Source of the DNA: Microbacter sp. GSS18 | GTDB lineage: Bacteria; Actinomycetota; Actinomycetes; Actinomycetales; Microbacteriaceae | DNA: 64,000 nt | NCBI GenBank assembly: GCA_029319145.1 | Contig: CP119753.1 | Span: 2,232,001-2,296,000, forward strand | Reading direction: 5' to 3' | Shown: positions 33,374 to 41,940 of the stretch, piece by piece | Numbering within the stretch: the stretch's first letter is position 1 | Layout of the letters: every line of letters starts with the position of its first letter | Notes under the pieces: generated by a model | What the model saw: the letters and a program-made list of their open reading frames with translations, nothing else | Told to the model about the DNA's origin: nothing | The model's database searches: none | Position numbers and translations under genes: made by a program

Positions 33374-34066
33374 TCAGGCCACGCCCAGCGCAGCCTCCTC
33401 GGTCACGCGAGCCGTGACCAGGATCGGCAGGTGATCGCTCAGACCCTGCGGGAGCGTCTTGACCTTGTCGATCGTGAAACCCGACGACGTCGCGAAGTCG
33501 TAGTGCCCCTTGAAGAAGCGATACCGGGTGTACGTGTGCGAATCGCTCAGCGACAGCTCGTACCCGTGACGGCGCACGTGCTGGCCCAGCCTCTCCTTGA
33601 AGACCGGATAGTTGTAGTCGCCGACCATCAGCGCCGGAAGGCCGTCGCCGAGGTGCTCGACCTCCTCGAGCGCCGTGCGGATCTGATGACGTCGCAGCGA
33701 GTTGAGGGCCGTCAGCGGCGCGGCGTGGAACGACGCGACGATGATGTCGCGGGCGGCGTCGATGTCGTGCAGGCGCACGCCCAGCATCCGCTCCTCAGCC
33801 GGCTTGAGGACGTAGTCGTGCAACGACTTCTTCAACGCGATCGCCCGCACGTCCACGGCGCGATAGGTGTTCTCGCGGTAGTAGACGGCCAGGCCCAGGC
33901 GGTTGCGCTGCGTCGCCTCAGCCAGGCGCAGCCCGTGGATGTTCGACGGGATGTCGGTCGAATCGCACTCCTGCAGACACAGCACGTCGACGTTATGTCG
34001 TTCGACGAGCATGTCCAGCTCCGTCGCGGCCCGATGCTTGCGCAGGTTGTACGAGATGACCTTCAT
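33374..34066 (-). CDS. Endonuclease/exonuclease/phosphatase family protein
   Basis: A 230-residue compact member of the EEP (DNase I-like) fold. The metal and catalytic motifs are visible: ISYNLRKH near residue 4, LCLQECDSTD near 29-38, VASFHAAPL, LMVGDYNYPVFK and LSDHLPILV at the C-terminus. It should hydrolyse phosphodiesters or phosphate esters with Mg2+; whether the target is nucleic acid or lipid is unclear. There is no signal peptide, so it is cytosolic. It converges on sulfotransferase 2 with nine bases between stops. ATG 34066 gives the usual N-terminus of this branch. Confidence 0.85.
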   Translation of the reverse strand: MKVISYNLRKHRAATELDMLVERHNVDVLCLQECDSTDIPSNIHGLRLAEATQRNRLGLAVYYRENTYRAVDVRAIALKKSLHDYVLKPAEERMLGVRLHDIDAARDIIVASFHAAPLTALNSLRRHQIRTALEEVEHLGDGLPALMVGDYNYPVFKERLGQHVRRHGYELSLSDSHTYTRYRFFKGHYDFATSSGFTIDKVKTLPQGLSDHLPILVTARVTEEAALGVA

Positions 34067-34213
34067 TTCGATGCCAGCCTATGCCCGCCGGTGTTTCGGC
34101 GGTATGACTTTCGGCCGGTGCTGGGCGAGCGTCGAGGCGGCTCACATGAACCACCAGGAACCCTCGCCCGGCCGGCCCCGACACACCGTCACGACACCAG
34201 GCGCAGGGCGCGA

Positions 34214-34219
34214 TACGGT
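34214..34219 (+). promoter_or_regulatory. -10 element of the signal peptidase gene (leaderless)
   Basis: TACGGT ends six bases before GTG 34226, placing the transcription start at the start codon. Confidence 0.5.
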
Positions 34220-34225
34220 GTCGAG

Positions 34226-34933
34226 GTGACTACCACCGAGGCGTCGGAGCGCCCGCCGCTGTGGCGCCGGATCGTCTCGAGCACGTGGTTCCACTTCGCC
34301 GCGGCCATCGTCCTCACGGGCCTCGTGCTGAGCTTCGTCGCCAAGCCCTTCTGGGTGCCGTCGTCGTCGATGGCCGACACCCTCGAGCCCGGCGACCGCG
34401 TACTGGTGAACCGGCTCGCCTACGTCGGCGCGCAGCCGGCGACCGGTGATGTCATCGTCTTCGACGCCGACGAAACGTGGGGCATCACGGGAGGCACGCC
34501 CGCCGACCCGGTCCGCGCCGTGCTGCGCTGGATCGGCGAGATCAGCGGGTTCGGGCCGACCGGCCCGCACACGCTCATCAAGCGGGTCATCGCCGGGCCC
34601 GGGCAGACCGTGGAATGCTGCGACGCCGACGGCAGCGTCGTCGTCGACGGCGAACCCCTCGACGAGACCTACCTCGGCAGCGACTTCCCGTTCGTGCCCG
34701 GCGAACTCGACTGCGAGTCCGACCCCGCGTCGCAGCGGTGTCTCCCCGAGGTCACGGTCGCCGACGGCTCGTACGTCGTCCTGGGCGACAACCGCACCAA
34801 CTCCGCCGACTCGGCCCGCCTGTGCCGCGCGCCCGGCGCAGGCGACGACTGCTGGCGGTTCGCGCCCGGCGACGGCGTCGTCGGCAAGGCCGTCGTCATC
34901 CTGTGGCCGATCGGCCGGTGGAGCGGACTGTAG
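34226..34933 (+). CDS. lepB: Signal peptidase I
   Basis: A 235-residue type I signal peptidase that removes Sec and Tat signal peptides at the outer face of the membrane. One N-terminal membrane helix (FHFAAAIVLTGLVLSFVAK, about 22-40) is followed by the Ser motif W-V-P-S-S-S-M with catalytic Ser48 and the Lys motif LIKRVIAGPGQT with Lys119. The C-terminal box GDNRTNSADSARL is intact, as is the Cys-containing loop. GTG 34226 gives a leaderless transcript. The window encodes several likely substrates. It converges on truA, with only three bases between stops. Confidence 0.94.
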   Translation: MTTTEASERPPLWRRIVSSTWFHFAAAIVLTGLVLSFVAKPFWVPSSSMADTLEPGDRVLVNRLAYVGAQPATGDVIVFDADETWGITGGTPADPVRAVLRWIGEISGFGPTGPHTLIKRVIAGPGQTVECCDADGSVVVDGEPLDETYLGSDFPFVPGELDCESDPASQRCLPEVTVADGSYVVLGDNRTNSADSARLCRAPGAGDDCWRFAPGDGVVGKAVVILWPIGRWSGL

Positions 34934-34936
34934 CCC

Positions 34937-35791
34937 CTACTCGCGATCCCGCCGCGCACGCGTCTGCTCGGCCCGCGACGCCAGCAGCTCATCAGCCGGG
35001 TAGCCCACCTCGGTGAGCGTCAGGCCGCGCGCGGCGAGCACCTTCACCTCGGGGATGCGCTCGAGGCCGTCTCGGATCCGCGCGAGATCACCGACCTCGA
35101 GGCGCCCCTCGCCCACGGCGACGCAGCCGCCGACGAGCGCGCGCACCATGCTGTGGCAGAACGCGTCGGCCTTGACGTTCGCCACGAGCACGCCGTCGCG
35201 ATCGCGGTGCCAGTCGAACTCGAGCAGCGTGCGGATCGTCGTCGCCTCGGGCCGCGGCTTGCAGTAGGCGGCGAAATCGTGGAGCCCGATGAGGCTGCGC
35301 GCCGCGGCATCCATCCTCGACACGTCGAGCGTCGCCTTCACGGTCGTGGTGCGGTTGCGCTCGAGCGGGTCGTAGCCGGCCTCACGGTCGGCGATGCGGT
35401 ACGCGTAGCGGCGCCACACCGCCGAGAACCGCGCGTCGAAGCCGGCGGGCGCGAGCCCCGTGCGCACGACGGCGACGTCGGAGTACTGGCCGAACACCCC
35501 CGTGATGCGGTTCGCGAGCGCGGCGGCCTGATCGACCGGCTCGCCCGATCCGCGTCGGCCGCGCGCGGACAGGAGCCGCGCCTGCTGGTCCTCGTCGAGG
35601 TCGAGATGGGCGACCTGGTCGGATGCGTGGACGCCGGCATCCGTGCGACCGGCGACCACGAGGCGCGGGTCGCCGCCCAGAACGCGCGCGACGGCATCCT
35701 CGATCGTGCCCTGCACCGTGCGCAGGCCGGGCTGGCGCGCCCAGCCGCGGAAGTGCGTGCCGTCGTAGGCGATGTCGAGCCGGATGCGCAC
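34937..35791 (-). CDS. truA: tRNA pseudouridine synthase A
   Basis: A 284-residue enzyme converting uridines 38-40 of tRNA anticodon stems to pseudouridine. The signature GRTDAGVHA places the catalytic Asp at residue 51. The N-terminus MRIRLDIAYDGTHFRGWARQ and the FAAYCKPRPEATTIRTL and FCHSMVRALVGG blocks match TruA. The start is GTG 35791. In many actinobacteria truA follows rplQ; here it is separated from rplQ by about 6 kb of other genes. Confidence 0.95.
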   Translation of the reverse strand: MRIRLDIAYDGTHFRGWARQPGLRTVQGTIEDAVARVLGGDPRLVVAGRTDAGVHASDQVAHLDLDEDQQARLLSARGRRGSGEPVDQAAALANRITGVFGQYSDVAVVRTGLAPAGFDARFSAVWRRYAYRIADREAGYDPLERNRTTTVKATLDVSRMDAAARSLIGLHDFAAYCKPRPEATTIRTLLEFDWHRDRDGVLVANVKADAFCHSMVRALVGGCVAVGEGRLEVGDLARIRDGLERIPEVKVLAARGLTLTEVGYPADELLASRAEQTRARRDRE

Positions 35792-35824
35792 GCCGTCAGC
35801 CTATCGGCGCCGGCTCGCGGCGCC

Positions 35825-36664
35825 TCAGCGCACCACGGCGGCCGAGCTCGGCAGCCGCATCAGCAGCTCCTCGCTCACCGACCCCAGCAGGAACCGCGCG
35901 ATCGTGCCGCGACCGTGCGAGCCGACGACGGTCAGGTGGGCGTGCCAGGCCTGATCCACGACAGCCTCGCCCGGGTAGCCCTGCACGACACGACGCTCGA
36001 CGACGAGGTCGGGGTAGGTCTGCGCGAGGCCCGCGAGCGAGATGCCGGATGCCTCGTCGGCCAGCGCCGCGAGCGAGCGCATGTACTCGGCCGGGTACAG
36101 GCCGGGGCTGCGCGGCACCTCCATCGGCGCCCACGTCGTCACCGCGATCAGCGGCTCGCCGAGACGGTCGGCTTCGGCCGCGGCGAAGGCGATCGCCTTC
36201 TCGCTGAGCTCCGACCCGTCGACGCCCACGACGACGCCGGAGCGCTCGCGGTCGTCGGGTTCGCGCACGACGACCACCGGGCAGTGGGCGGCGCCGACGA
36301 TGCGGATGCCGTGCGGCCCGCGCACCGGCCCGTGGCCCTCGCCGCGGAAGTCGCTGCCGATCACGAGCATCGCGGCATCCTTCGACGCCTCGACGAGTCC
36401 GGCGACCGGGTTGCCGTGGCCCACGTGGATCGTCACGCTGTGCCCCTCGGCGACGAGAGCGTCGCGCTGCGCCTCGAGCGCCTCACGGGCATGGGCCTCG
36501 GCGGCCTCGACGAGCGACTTCTCCCCGACCGCGCCCACGGCGCCGCCGACGATCGAGATCAGCTCGATCGTGCGCTGCCGTCCCTGCGCGTGCGATGCCG
36601 CCCACGCGAGCACGTGCGGACGCGGGGCGCCCGGGAGGACTCCGACCAGGACCTTGTCGCTCAT
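35825..36664 (-). CDS. Tandem-domain universal stress protein
   Basis: A 279-residue protein with two UspA domains, about 1-140 and 145-279. The first begins KVLVGVLPGAPRPHVLAWAA and ends with a conserved VVVVRE strand. The second has VVVGVDGSELSEKAIAFAAA and the ATP-loop text VVGSHGRGTIARFLLGSVSE, followed by an L-x-R-L-P-S-S-A-A-V-V-R end. The intact G-x2-G-x9-G(S/T) loop in the second domain suggests nucleotide binding; the first domain's loop is altered (IGSDFRGEGHGPV). ATG 36664 has GAGAAAGG upstream. It starts about 70 bases after the HPr-kinase/PqqD gene ends and may be transcribed with it. Confidence 0.92.
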   Translation of the reverse strand: MSDKVLVGVLPGAPRPHVLAWAASHAQGRQRTIELISIVGGAVGAVGEKSLVEAAEAHAREALEAQRDALVAEGHSVTIHVGHGNPVAGLVEASKDAAMLVIGSDFRGEGHGPVRGPHGIRIVGAAHCPVVVVREPDDRERSGVVVGVDGSELSEKAIAFAAAEADRLGEPLIAVTTWAPMEVPRSPGLYPAEYMRSLAALADEASGISLAGLAQTYPDLVVERRVVQGYPGEAVVDQAWHAHLTVVGSHGRGTIARFLLGSVSEELLMRLPSSAAVVR

Positions 36665-36734
36665 GTCGACCTTTCTCTCGGTTGTACTTCGAACGTAGAA
36701 GCGCGCGGCGCACCGCGCCAGGGGCGAAGGGCCC

Positions 36735-38369
36735 TCAGGCGAGCCGCTCGACGAGCTGCGTCGCGATGAGCTCGGCCACATACGCCTCGACGTCGACCGC
36801 GACCTGCGGGTCGATCACGCCGGACTCGGCGGTGGCGCGCGCGGCGAGCTGCGTCAGCGTGGTCGGCTCCTCGAGCCAGTCCCAGATCACGGCGGCGGTG
36901 TCGGCGAGCAGACGCGGCTGCGAGGCGAGGTCGCCCAGCGCCAGCGCGTACACGCGGTCCTCCCGGTCGACCCATGCGACGTCCTCGCGGCGCCGCACGC
37001 GCGGCTCGTCGGACACGAGCAGGCCCGCGTCCATGAGCGCCGCCACCACCATCAGGACCGAGGGGCGCGGATGCTGCGCCTCGGGCGCGCCGTACACCGC
37101 CACGGCGACGTCCACCAGCTCGTCGATGGTCGCCGCCTCGGCCGCGCGCCACAGCGCGGGGGCGACGCCGGCGATGACGTGCACGACCCCGCGCCCGCGC
37201 TCGTCGACGGTCAGGATCGAGACGCGGTCGGGATCGTCCAGATCGATGTCGTCGGCCCACGGAGCGCGCGAGAAGCGCGGCGGGGTCGGCGCCGCACCGG
37301 CAGATCCGGCGACCGGGGCGGCATCGGCAGCAGCACCGACCTGGGCCGCATCAGCAGACCCAGCAGCCAGCGCCGCATCCGCAGAAGCGACAGGTGCCGC
37401 ATCAGCAGACCCAGCGGCCTGGGCCGCACCGGTACCCTCAGCGACCGGCGCCGCATCGCCAGACCCAGCGGCCAGCGCCGCATCAGCAGAACCGACCCTG
37501 GCCGCATCAGGAGACCCGGCGGCCGTCGCCGCATCAGCAGACCCAGCGACCGGCGGCGCCTCGGCAGCCTGGACGACCGTGGCTCCACGCGGTGACGGGG
37601 TCGTCGTTGCGATGCGGACCGGCTCCTGGCCGGCCGCGAGCATCCGCTCCACGATCGGCGGGAGGTCGGCGGCCTCGGCATACGCGAGACGCCGCACACC
37701 GCCCGTGGCCTCGGCGACCGCGGCCATGAACCGCAGCGGAGCGTCGGCGTGCACGAGGAAGCTCGACTGCGCGACGAGCTCTTCGAGCGCCTCGCCGAGG
37801 TCGACGGGCTCGAGCGTCGGAACGCCCTCGTGCGCGGGATCCCGGTCGAGCAGCACGATCGCGCGCACCCGCAAGGGGGCGTCGGGCAGCGGCTTCAGGC
37901 CCGCCTCGGAGGGCGGGATCTGGACCTTGGGGCGCGTCGGCTCCTCGATGACCGACAGCGGCTTGCGGTACGCGTGCACCGCGCCGGACTGCTCGATCGC
38001 GATCGTCTCGTCCGACACGTAGCCGAACACCCGGCCGAGCGCCCGCGATGCCGTCGTCTTGCCGCGGCCCGAGGGCCCGACCAGCACGACGACCTCGCCT
38101 GTCTCACCGGCGACCCCGGCGGCGTGCAGCATCCACACCTGCCCGCGCCGCGCCTCGATCGCCGCCAGCGTCACCTGCTGAGAGAGGGACTCCAGGACGC
38201 GGCTCAGCTCGCCCGGCATGGGCTTCACGGTCGCGTCGACCGGTTCGGTGCCGCCGCATACGGCATCCGCCCATGCCCGCCGGACCGCCTGCGCGACGTC
38301 ATCGTCGACGCCCTCGAGGTCGATGCCGATGCGTGCGCCGACGGCGTGGACGCACAGCTGCTCGGGCAC
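36735..38369 (-). CDS. HPr-kinase-like ATPase fused to a PqqD-like domain
   Basis: A 544-residue two-domain protein. The P-loop GPSGRGKTTASRALG at about 98-112 and the adjacent ML-H-A-A-G and FGYVSDETIAIE blocks are typical of HPr-kinase-related proteins that phosphorylate peptides. A low-complexity Ala/Gly/Ser/Asp linker of about 90 residues follows (bases 37290-37560). The C-terminal 80 residues (VAWVDREDRVYALALGDLAS, AAVIWDWLEEPTT, AATAESGVIDPQVAVDVEAYV) match the PqqD fold that binds peptide leaders. Such parts modify lasso-type peptides or occur in capsule loci with NTP_transf_5 proteins. GTG 38369 is the start (leaderless). No precursor peptide is visible nearby. Substrate unknown. Confidence 0.78.
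   Translation of the reverse strand: MPEQLCVHAVGARIGIDLEGVDDDVAQAVRRAWADAVCGGTEPVDATVKPMPGELSRVLESLSQQVTLAAIEARRGQVWMLHAAGVAGETGEVVVLVGPSGRGKTTASRALGRVFGYVSDETIAIEQSGAVHAYRKPLSVIEEPTRPKVQIPPSEAGLKPLPDAPLRVRAIVLLDRDPAHEGVPTLEPVDLGEALEELVAQSSFLVHADAPLRFMAAVAEATGGVRRLAYAEAADLPPIVERMLAAGQEPVRIATTTPSPRGATVVQAAEAPPVAGSADAATAAGSPDAARVGSADAALAAGSGDAAPVAEGTGAAQAAGSADAAPVASADAALAAGSADAAQVGAAADAAPVAGSAGAAPTPPRFSRAPWADDIDLDDPDRVSILTVDERGRGVVHVIAGVAPALWRAAEAATIDELVDVAVAVYGAPEAQHPRPSVLMVVAALMDAGLLVSDEPRVRRREDVAWVDREDRVYALALGDLASQPRLLADTAAVIWDWLEEPTTLTQLAARATAESGVIDPQVAVDVEAYVAELIATQLVERLA
37290..37560 (-). repeat. 27-bp-like repeat in the HPr-kinase/PqqD linker
   Basis: About ten imperfect 9-residue units such as AGSADAAPV, VGSADAALA and AGSPDAARV join the two domains. 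The unit boundaries drift by one residue, so the repeat is degenerate. Confidence 0.75.
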
Positions 38370-38375
38370 ACTCGC

Positions 38376-38381
38376 AGTGTA
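38376..38381 (-). promoter_or_regulatory. -10 element of the HPr-kinase/PqqD gene (leaderless)
   Basis: On the minus strand TACACT ends six bases before GTG 38369. The transcript would start at the start codon. Confidence 0.5.
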
Positions 38382-38515
38382 CGGGGTTCCCCGCCGGGGC
38401 CCCGCGCCGGCCGGGGCGCGGAACCGCCGGATACGCGGGCGGTGGGCGCGGGATGCGAGGCCGTGGACGGCGACGGATCTACCCTGAGGTGCCGGCCACG
38501 TCGGAGTCTCGGATC

Positions 38516-40858
38516 ATGTCTTCGCCCTCTGCCGCCCGCTACGCGGGCCTCGACGGCCTCCGCGCGATCGCGGTGGCCCTCGTCCTGGTGTACCACCTGT
38601 TCCCGCCGGGGATCCTTCCCGGCGGGTTCATCGGCGTGGACGTCTTCTTCGTCATCAGCGGGTTCCTCATCACGAGCCTGCTGCTGCGCGAGCACGTGCA
38701 GCGCCGCGCGAGCATCACGGCGTTCTGGCGCCGTCGCGCGCGACGGCTGCTGCCGGCCCTGGGAGTCATGATCGCGGTGTGCGCGTCGCTCGGGCTCGTC
38801 GTCGGCGGCGACGTGCTGTACCGGGTCGGGGCCCAGGTCGCGGGGGCTGCGACCTTCACGTACAACTGGTGGACGATCGCCGCCGACAGCGGATACTTCG
38901 CCGCGTCGTCGCCCGAGATCTTCCGGAACGTGTGGTCGCTGGCCGTCGAGGAGCAGTTCTACCTGCTGCTGCCGCTCGTGCTGCCGCTGTTCTTCCTGCT
39001 CAAGCGCACGTGGATGCTGGTGGCCGCGGCCCTGGTGCTCGCGGCGGCGTCGGCATCCCAGATGGGGCTGTTGCTCGCGGGTGGAGCCGACCCGGCGCGC
39101 GTGTACTACGGCACCGACACCCACGCCTTCGGCCTGCTGCTGGGTGTGGCGACGGCGTTCGCGCTCGCTCCCGTGCTCAGCCGCGGCGCGGCGCCCGCCG
39201 TCTCGGGCGGCACGAGAACCCAGCAGGCGAGGGTCGCCGCCGGCGCGCGAGGCACCACACCCCAGCGGGCGAGGGTCTTCGCCGGCGCGCGAGGCACCAC
39301 ACCCCAGCAGACGAAGGTCACCGCCGGCGCGCGAGGCACCACACCCCAGCAGACGAAGGTCACCGCCGACGCGCGAGGCACCACACCCCAGCAGACGAGG
39401 GTCGCCGCCGGCGCGCGCGGCACCATCGCGCCGGGCGAGGGTCTGCGCTTCGTGGATGTGCCGCCCAAGCCCCCGGAGCCCGGTGATCCCCTCGACGCCG
39501 CGTACGCTGTGCTGCCCGCGGGCTGGACGATCGTGCTCCCGCCGTCGGCGCGCCCGGCGGCGCCCGAGGCTCCGCGGGCGAGCACGCTCACGCGCGTGTG
39601 GACGATCCTGGTGGGCGCCGCCGCCCTGGCCGGTCTCGTATGGGTCGCCGTCGCCCCCGCCGGCACGGCCGAGACGGCGTACGCGCCGTCGCTGCTCGCG
39701 GCGAGCGCGCTTGCGACCGCGGTCGTGGTGGCCGCGGTGTGGCCGGGGTCGCCGATCGGGCGCGCCCTGGATGCCGCGCCGCTGCGCTGGGTCGGACAGC
39801 GCTCGTACGGCCTGTACCTATGGCACTGGCCGCTGCTCGTGCTCGCGGTGTTCGCGGCGACCGGCGCCGGGCCCGAGACCGGCGTGCCCGCGTGGATCGG
39901 CGCCGGAGTGCTCGTGGCGACCGTCGCCGTGGCGTGGGCGTCGTACCGCTTCGTCGAGGAGCCGGTCCGGCGCCACGGGTTCCGCGGCGCCGCGCGACGC
40001 TTCGGCGCGTCGCTGCGCGCCGGGGGCGCCCGCCGCCTGCGCCCGGCCGTGATCGCCCTCGCCACAGTCGTCGTCATCGCCGGGACGACCGGCGCCATCG
40101 CCGCCGCGCCCGAGCAGACGTCGGCTCAGGCGGCCGTCGCCGCCGGAGAGGCCGCGCTCGCAGAGGAGGCACGCCAGGCTGCGCTCGAGGCGCTCGCAGA
40201 GGCGGACGCCGCGGCGGAGTCAGGCGGCACGGCGGAGGCTGCACGCTCCGGCAGCGAGGCCGGGACAGCCTCGGCCGGTGCGGTCGACACCACGCGCGGG
40301 ATCGCCGGCACCGCCGTCGACGCGATCGGCGACTCGGTCATGCTCGCCGCCTCGCCCGCTCTGCTCGAGGCGCTCCCCGGCATCCGCATCGACGCCGAGG
40401 TCTCGCGGTCGATGTGGGCGGCGCCGCGGCTCGTGAGTGCGCTGACGGATGCGGGCAGCCTGCGCGACGTGCTGGTGATCGCCCTGGGGACGAACGGACC
40501 GATCGACCCGTCGACGCTCGACACCGTCGCGGACGTCGCCGGCCCACGCCGCACGATCGTGCTCGTGAACGCGTCGGCGCCGCGCAGTTGGATCCCGGGG
40601 GTCAACGAGACGCTGCGGGCGTTCGCCGACGCCCACGACAACGTCATCGTCGCCGACTGGGCCTCGGCGATCGGCCCGCACGCCGGCGAGCTCGCGAGCG
40701 ACCGCATCCACCCGGGCGCCGCCGCAGGACGCCGCTATGCCGCCGCCGTCCTCGACGCCGTCGAGCGCGGCGAGCAGCGCCGGCTCGACCTCGGCCGCGA
40801 ACGGCTCGCCGAGCGCCGGGACGCCGCCCGCGAGGACGGCCTTCCGGTCCCGCAGTAG
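38516..40858 (+). CDS. OafA-type acyltransferase with C-terminal SGNH domain
   Basis: A 780-residue membrane O-acyltransferase. The N-terminal acyltransferase-3 domain starts RYAGLDGLRAIAVALVLVYH and continues with the GGFIGVDVFFVISGFLI and WSLAVEEQFYLLLPL blocks, with about ten membrane helices. The last helix is followed by an Ala/Glu helical stretch and a C-terminal SGNH-hydrolase domain with IGDSVMLAA, a G-T-N turn and D-R-I-H-P near the end. It should acetylate surface glycan or peptidoglycan. Unusual is a loop of about 120 residues between helices (39209-39580) containing five 14-residue repeats. ATG 38516 has CGGAG about nine bases upstream and a TACCCT -10 at 38480-38485. Confidence 0.9.
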   Translation: MSSPSAARYAGLDGLRAIAVALVLVYHLFPPGILPGGFIGVDVFFVISGFLITSLLLREHVQRRASITAFWRRRARRLLPALGVMIAVCASLGLVVGGDVLYRVGAQVAGAATFTYNWWTIAADSGYFAASSPEIFRNVWSLAVEEQFYLLLPLVLPLFFLLKRTWMLVAAALVLAAASASQMGLLLAGGADPARVYYGTDTHAFGLLLGVATAFALAPVLSRGAAPAVSGGTRTQQARVAAGARGTTPQRARVFAGARGTTPQQTKVTAGARGTTPQQTKVTADARGTTPQQTRVAAGARGTIAPGEGLRFVDVPPKPPEPGDPLDAAYAVLPAGWTIVLPPSARPAAPEAPRASTLTRVWTILVGAAALAGLVWVAVAPAGTAETAYAPSLLAASALATAVVVAAVWPGSPIGRALDAAPLRWVGQRSYGLYLWHWPLLVLAVFAATGAGPETGVPAWIGAGVLVATVAVAWASYRFVEEPVRRHGFRGAARRFGASLRAGGARRLRPAVIALATVVVIAGTTGAIAAAPEQTSAQAAVAAGEAALAEEARQAALEALAEADAAAESGGTAEAARSGSEAGTASAGAVDTTRGIAGTAVDAIGDSVMLAASPALLEALPGIRIDAEVSRSMWAAPRLVSALTDAGSLRDVLVIALGTNGPIDPSTLDTVADVAGPRRTIVLVNASAPRSWIPGVNETLRAFADAHDNVIVADWASAIGPHAGELASDRIHPGAAAGRRYAAAVLDAVERGEQRRLDLGRERLAERRDAAREDGLPVPQ
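39209..39424 (+). repeat. 42-bp tandem repeat in the acyltransferase loop
   Basis: Units of 14 residues like GARGTTPQQTKVTA start at 39242, 39284, 39326 and 39368, preceded and followed by partial units. Units two and three are almost identical in DNA, so the expansion is recent. Confidence 0.92.
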
Positions 40859-40873
40859 CCGGTCCCGCAGTAG
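40844..40873 (+). repeat. 15-bp tandem duplication covering the acyltransferase stop codon
   Basis: CCGGTCCCGCAGTAG occurs twice in direct succession, so the TAG stop is duplicated just downstream. It lies in the 19-base gap to the convergent GNAT gene. Confidence 0.9.
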
Positions 40874-40877
40874 CCGC

Positions 40878-41927
40878 TCAGAACTCGGCGACCAGCACCC
40901 GCTCACGCTCGGTCGCGACGAAGCCCAGCCCCTCGTACAGCGTGTTCGCGCCGGTGGGGCTGTCGGTGTCCACGTCGAGCACGGTCTTGGACAGGCCCGC
41001 GTCGGTGATCGCCTGCAGGGTGCGGGCGATCACACGCGGCGCGAGCCCCTGCCCGCGATGGTCGCGCACCACGCCGATCAGGTCGATGTACGAGTTCGAC
41101 GCCCCCAGCGTCGCCCAGTCGTCCTCGTTGACCGAGGCGAGACAGAACGCCACGATCCGGCCGTCGGCGTCGACCGCGAGGGTCGACAGGTCGGGCCGGA
41201 AGAACGGACCGCCGACGAACTGCTGCCAGCGCTCCGGCGCCGAGGGCAGGCTCCCCCAGTGGTCGCGGAAAGCGTCGTTGCGCGCGAGCCGGGCGTCGTC
41301 GGCACGGTCGGCGCTGTAGCCGACGATCCGGACGCCGTCGCGCGCGGGCAGGTCGGGCACCGGCCCGTCGTTGTCGCGCACCATCGAGGCGAACCATCGC
41401 GCCGTGCGCAGCCCCAAGGCCTCGGCGATCACGATCGCGCCGTCGTTGCCGTCGTGGGCGTAGAAGTCGACCTCGCCGGGCAGCGACGACGCCGACGCCG
41501 CGAGCTGCTGCATCGCCCGCGCGTACTGCCAGCGCGCGACCTGCGTGCCGATGCCGCGACGACGCCAGTCGGGGTGGACGGCGCCCTGCAGATACGCCTT
41601 GATGCGGACGGTCTCGTCGGGGTGCCGCAGCGCCGTGCCGACGGCGACGACGGTGCCGTCGTGCGCGACGGCGAGGATCGTGTCGCGGGCGTGGTCGAGC
41701 TCGGGCAGATCGAACCCGTCCGCGACGTCCTCGCGGGGCGTCACCCACGTGGGGTGGTCGACGCGGTCGGCCGCCGCGATCACGGCGTGCATCGGGTCGA
41801 TGTCGTCGCGCGTCGCACCGCGCCAGTGCGCGATGTCGGGGTGCTGCGGAGCGGCGGGACCCGAGATGTCGATCCCGGCCGCGGCGATCCGCTCCGCCAA
41901 CGTAGGTGCGTTGTCCGAGGTGCTCAT
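40878..41927 (-). CDS. Tandem GNAT-fold N-acetyltransferase
   Basis: A 349-residue protein with two GNAT domains. The first (about 30-170) has AYLQGAVHPDWRRRGIGTQV, the acetyl-CoA pyrophosphate loop. The second has a similar loop DLIGVVRDHRGQGLAPRVIA and ends with the family C-terminus LDVDTDSPTGANTLYEGLGF. Both loops are intact. This layout resembles mycothiol-synthase-like or antibiotic acetyltransferases, but no diagnostic feature picks one. I prefer ATG 41927 over GTG 41936 because TATCGT at 41940-41935 ends seven bases before it. It converges on the acyltransferase. Confidence 0.85.
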   Translation of the reverse strand: MSTSDNAPTLAERIAAAGIDISGPAAPQHPDIAHWRGATRDDIDPMHAVIAAADRVDHPTWVTPREDVADGFDLPELDHARDTILAVAHDGTVVAVGTALRHPDETVRIKAYLQGAVHPDWRRRGIGTQVARWQYARAMQQLAASASSLPGEVDFYAHDGNDGAIVIAEALGLRTARWFASMVRDNDGPVPDLPARDGVRIVGYSADRADDARLARNDAFRDHWGSLPSAPERWQQFVGGPFFRPDLSTLAVDADGRIVAFCLASVNEDDWATLGASNSYIDLIGVVRDHRGQGLAPRVIARTLQAITDAGLSKTVLDVDTDSPTGANTLYEGLGFVATERERVLVAEF

Positions 41928-41934
41928 CCGCTCC

Positions 41935-41940
41935 ACGATA
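41935..41940 (-). promoter_or_regulatory. -10 element of the GNAT gene (leaderless)
   Basis: TATCGT on the minus strand ends seven bases before ATG 41927. Confidence 0.45.

Noticed and set aside
36735..38369. Lasso-peptide biosynthetic cluster
   Set aside because: No precursor peptide, asparagine-synthetase-like cyclase or B2 protease is present around the HPr-kinase/PqqD fusion.
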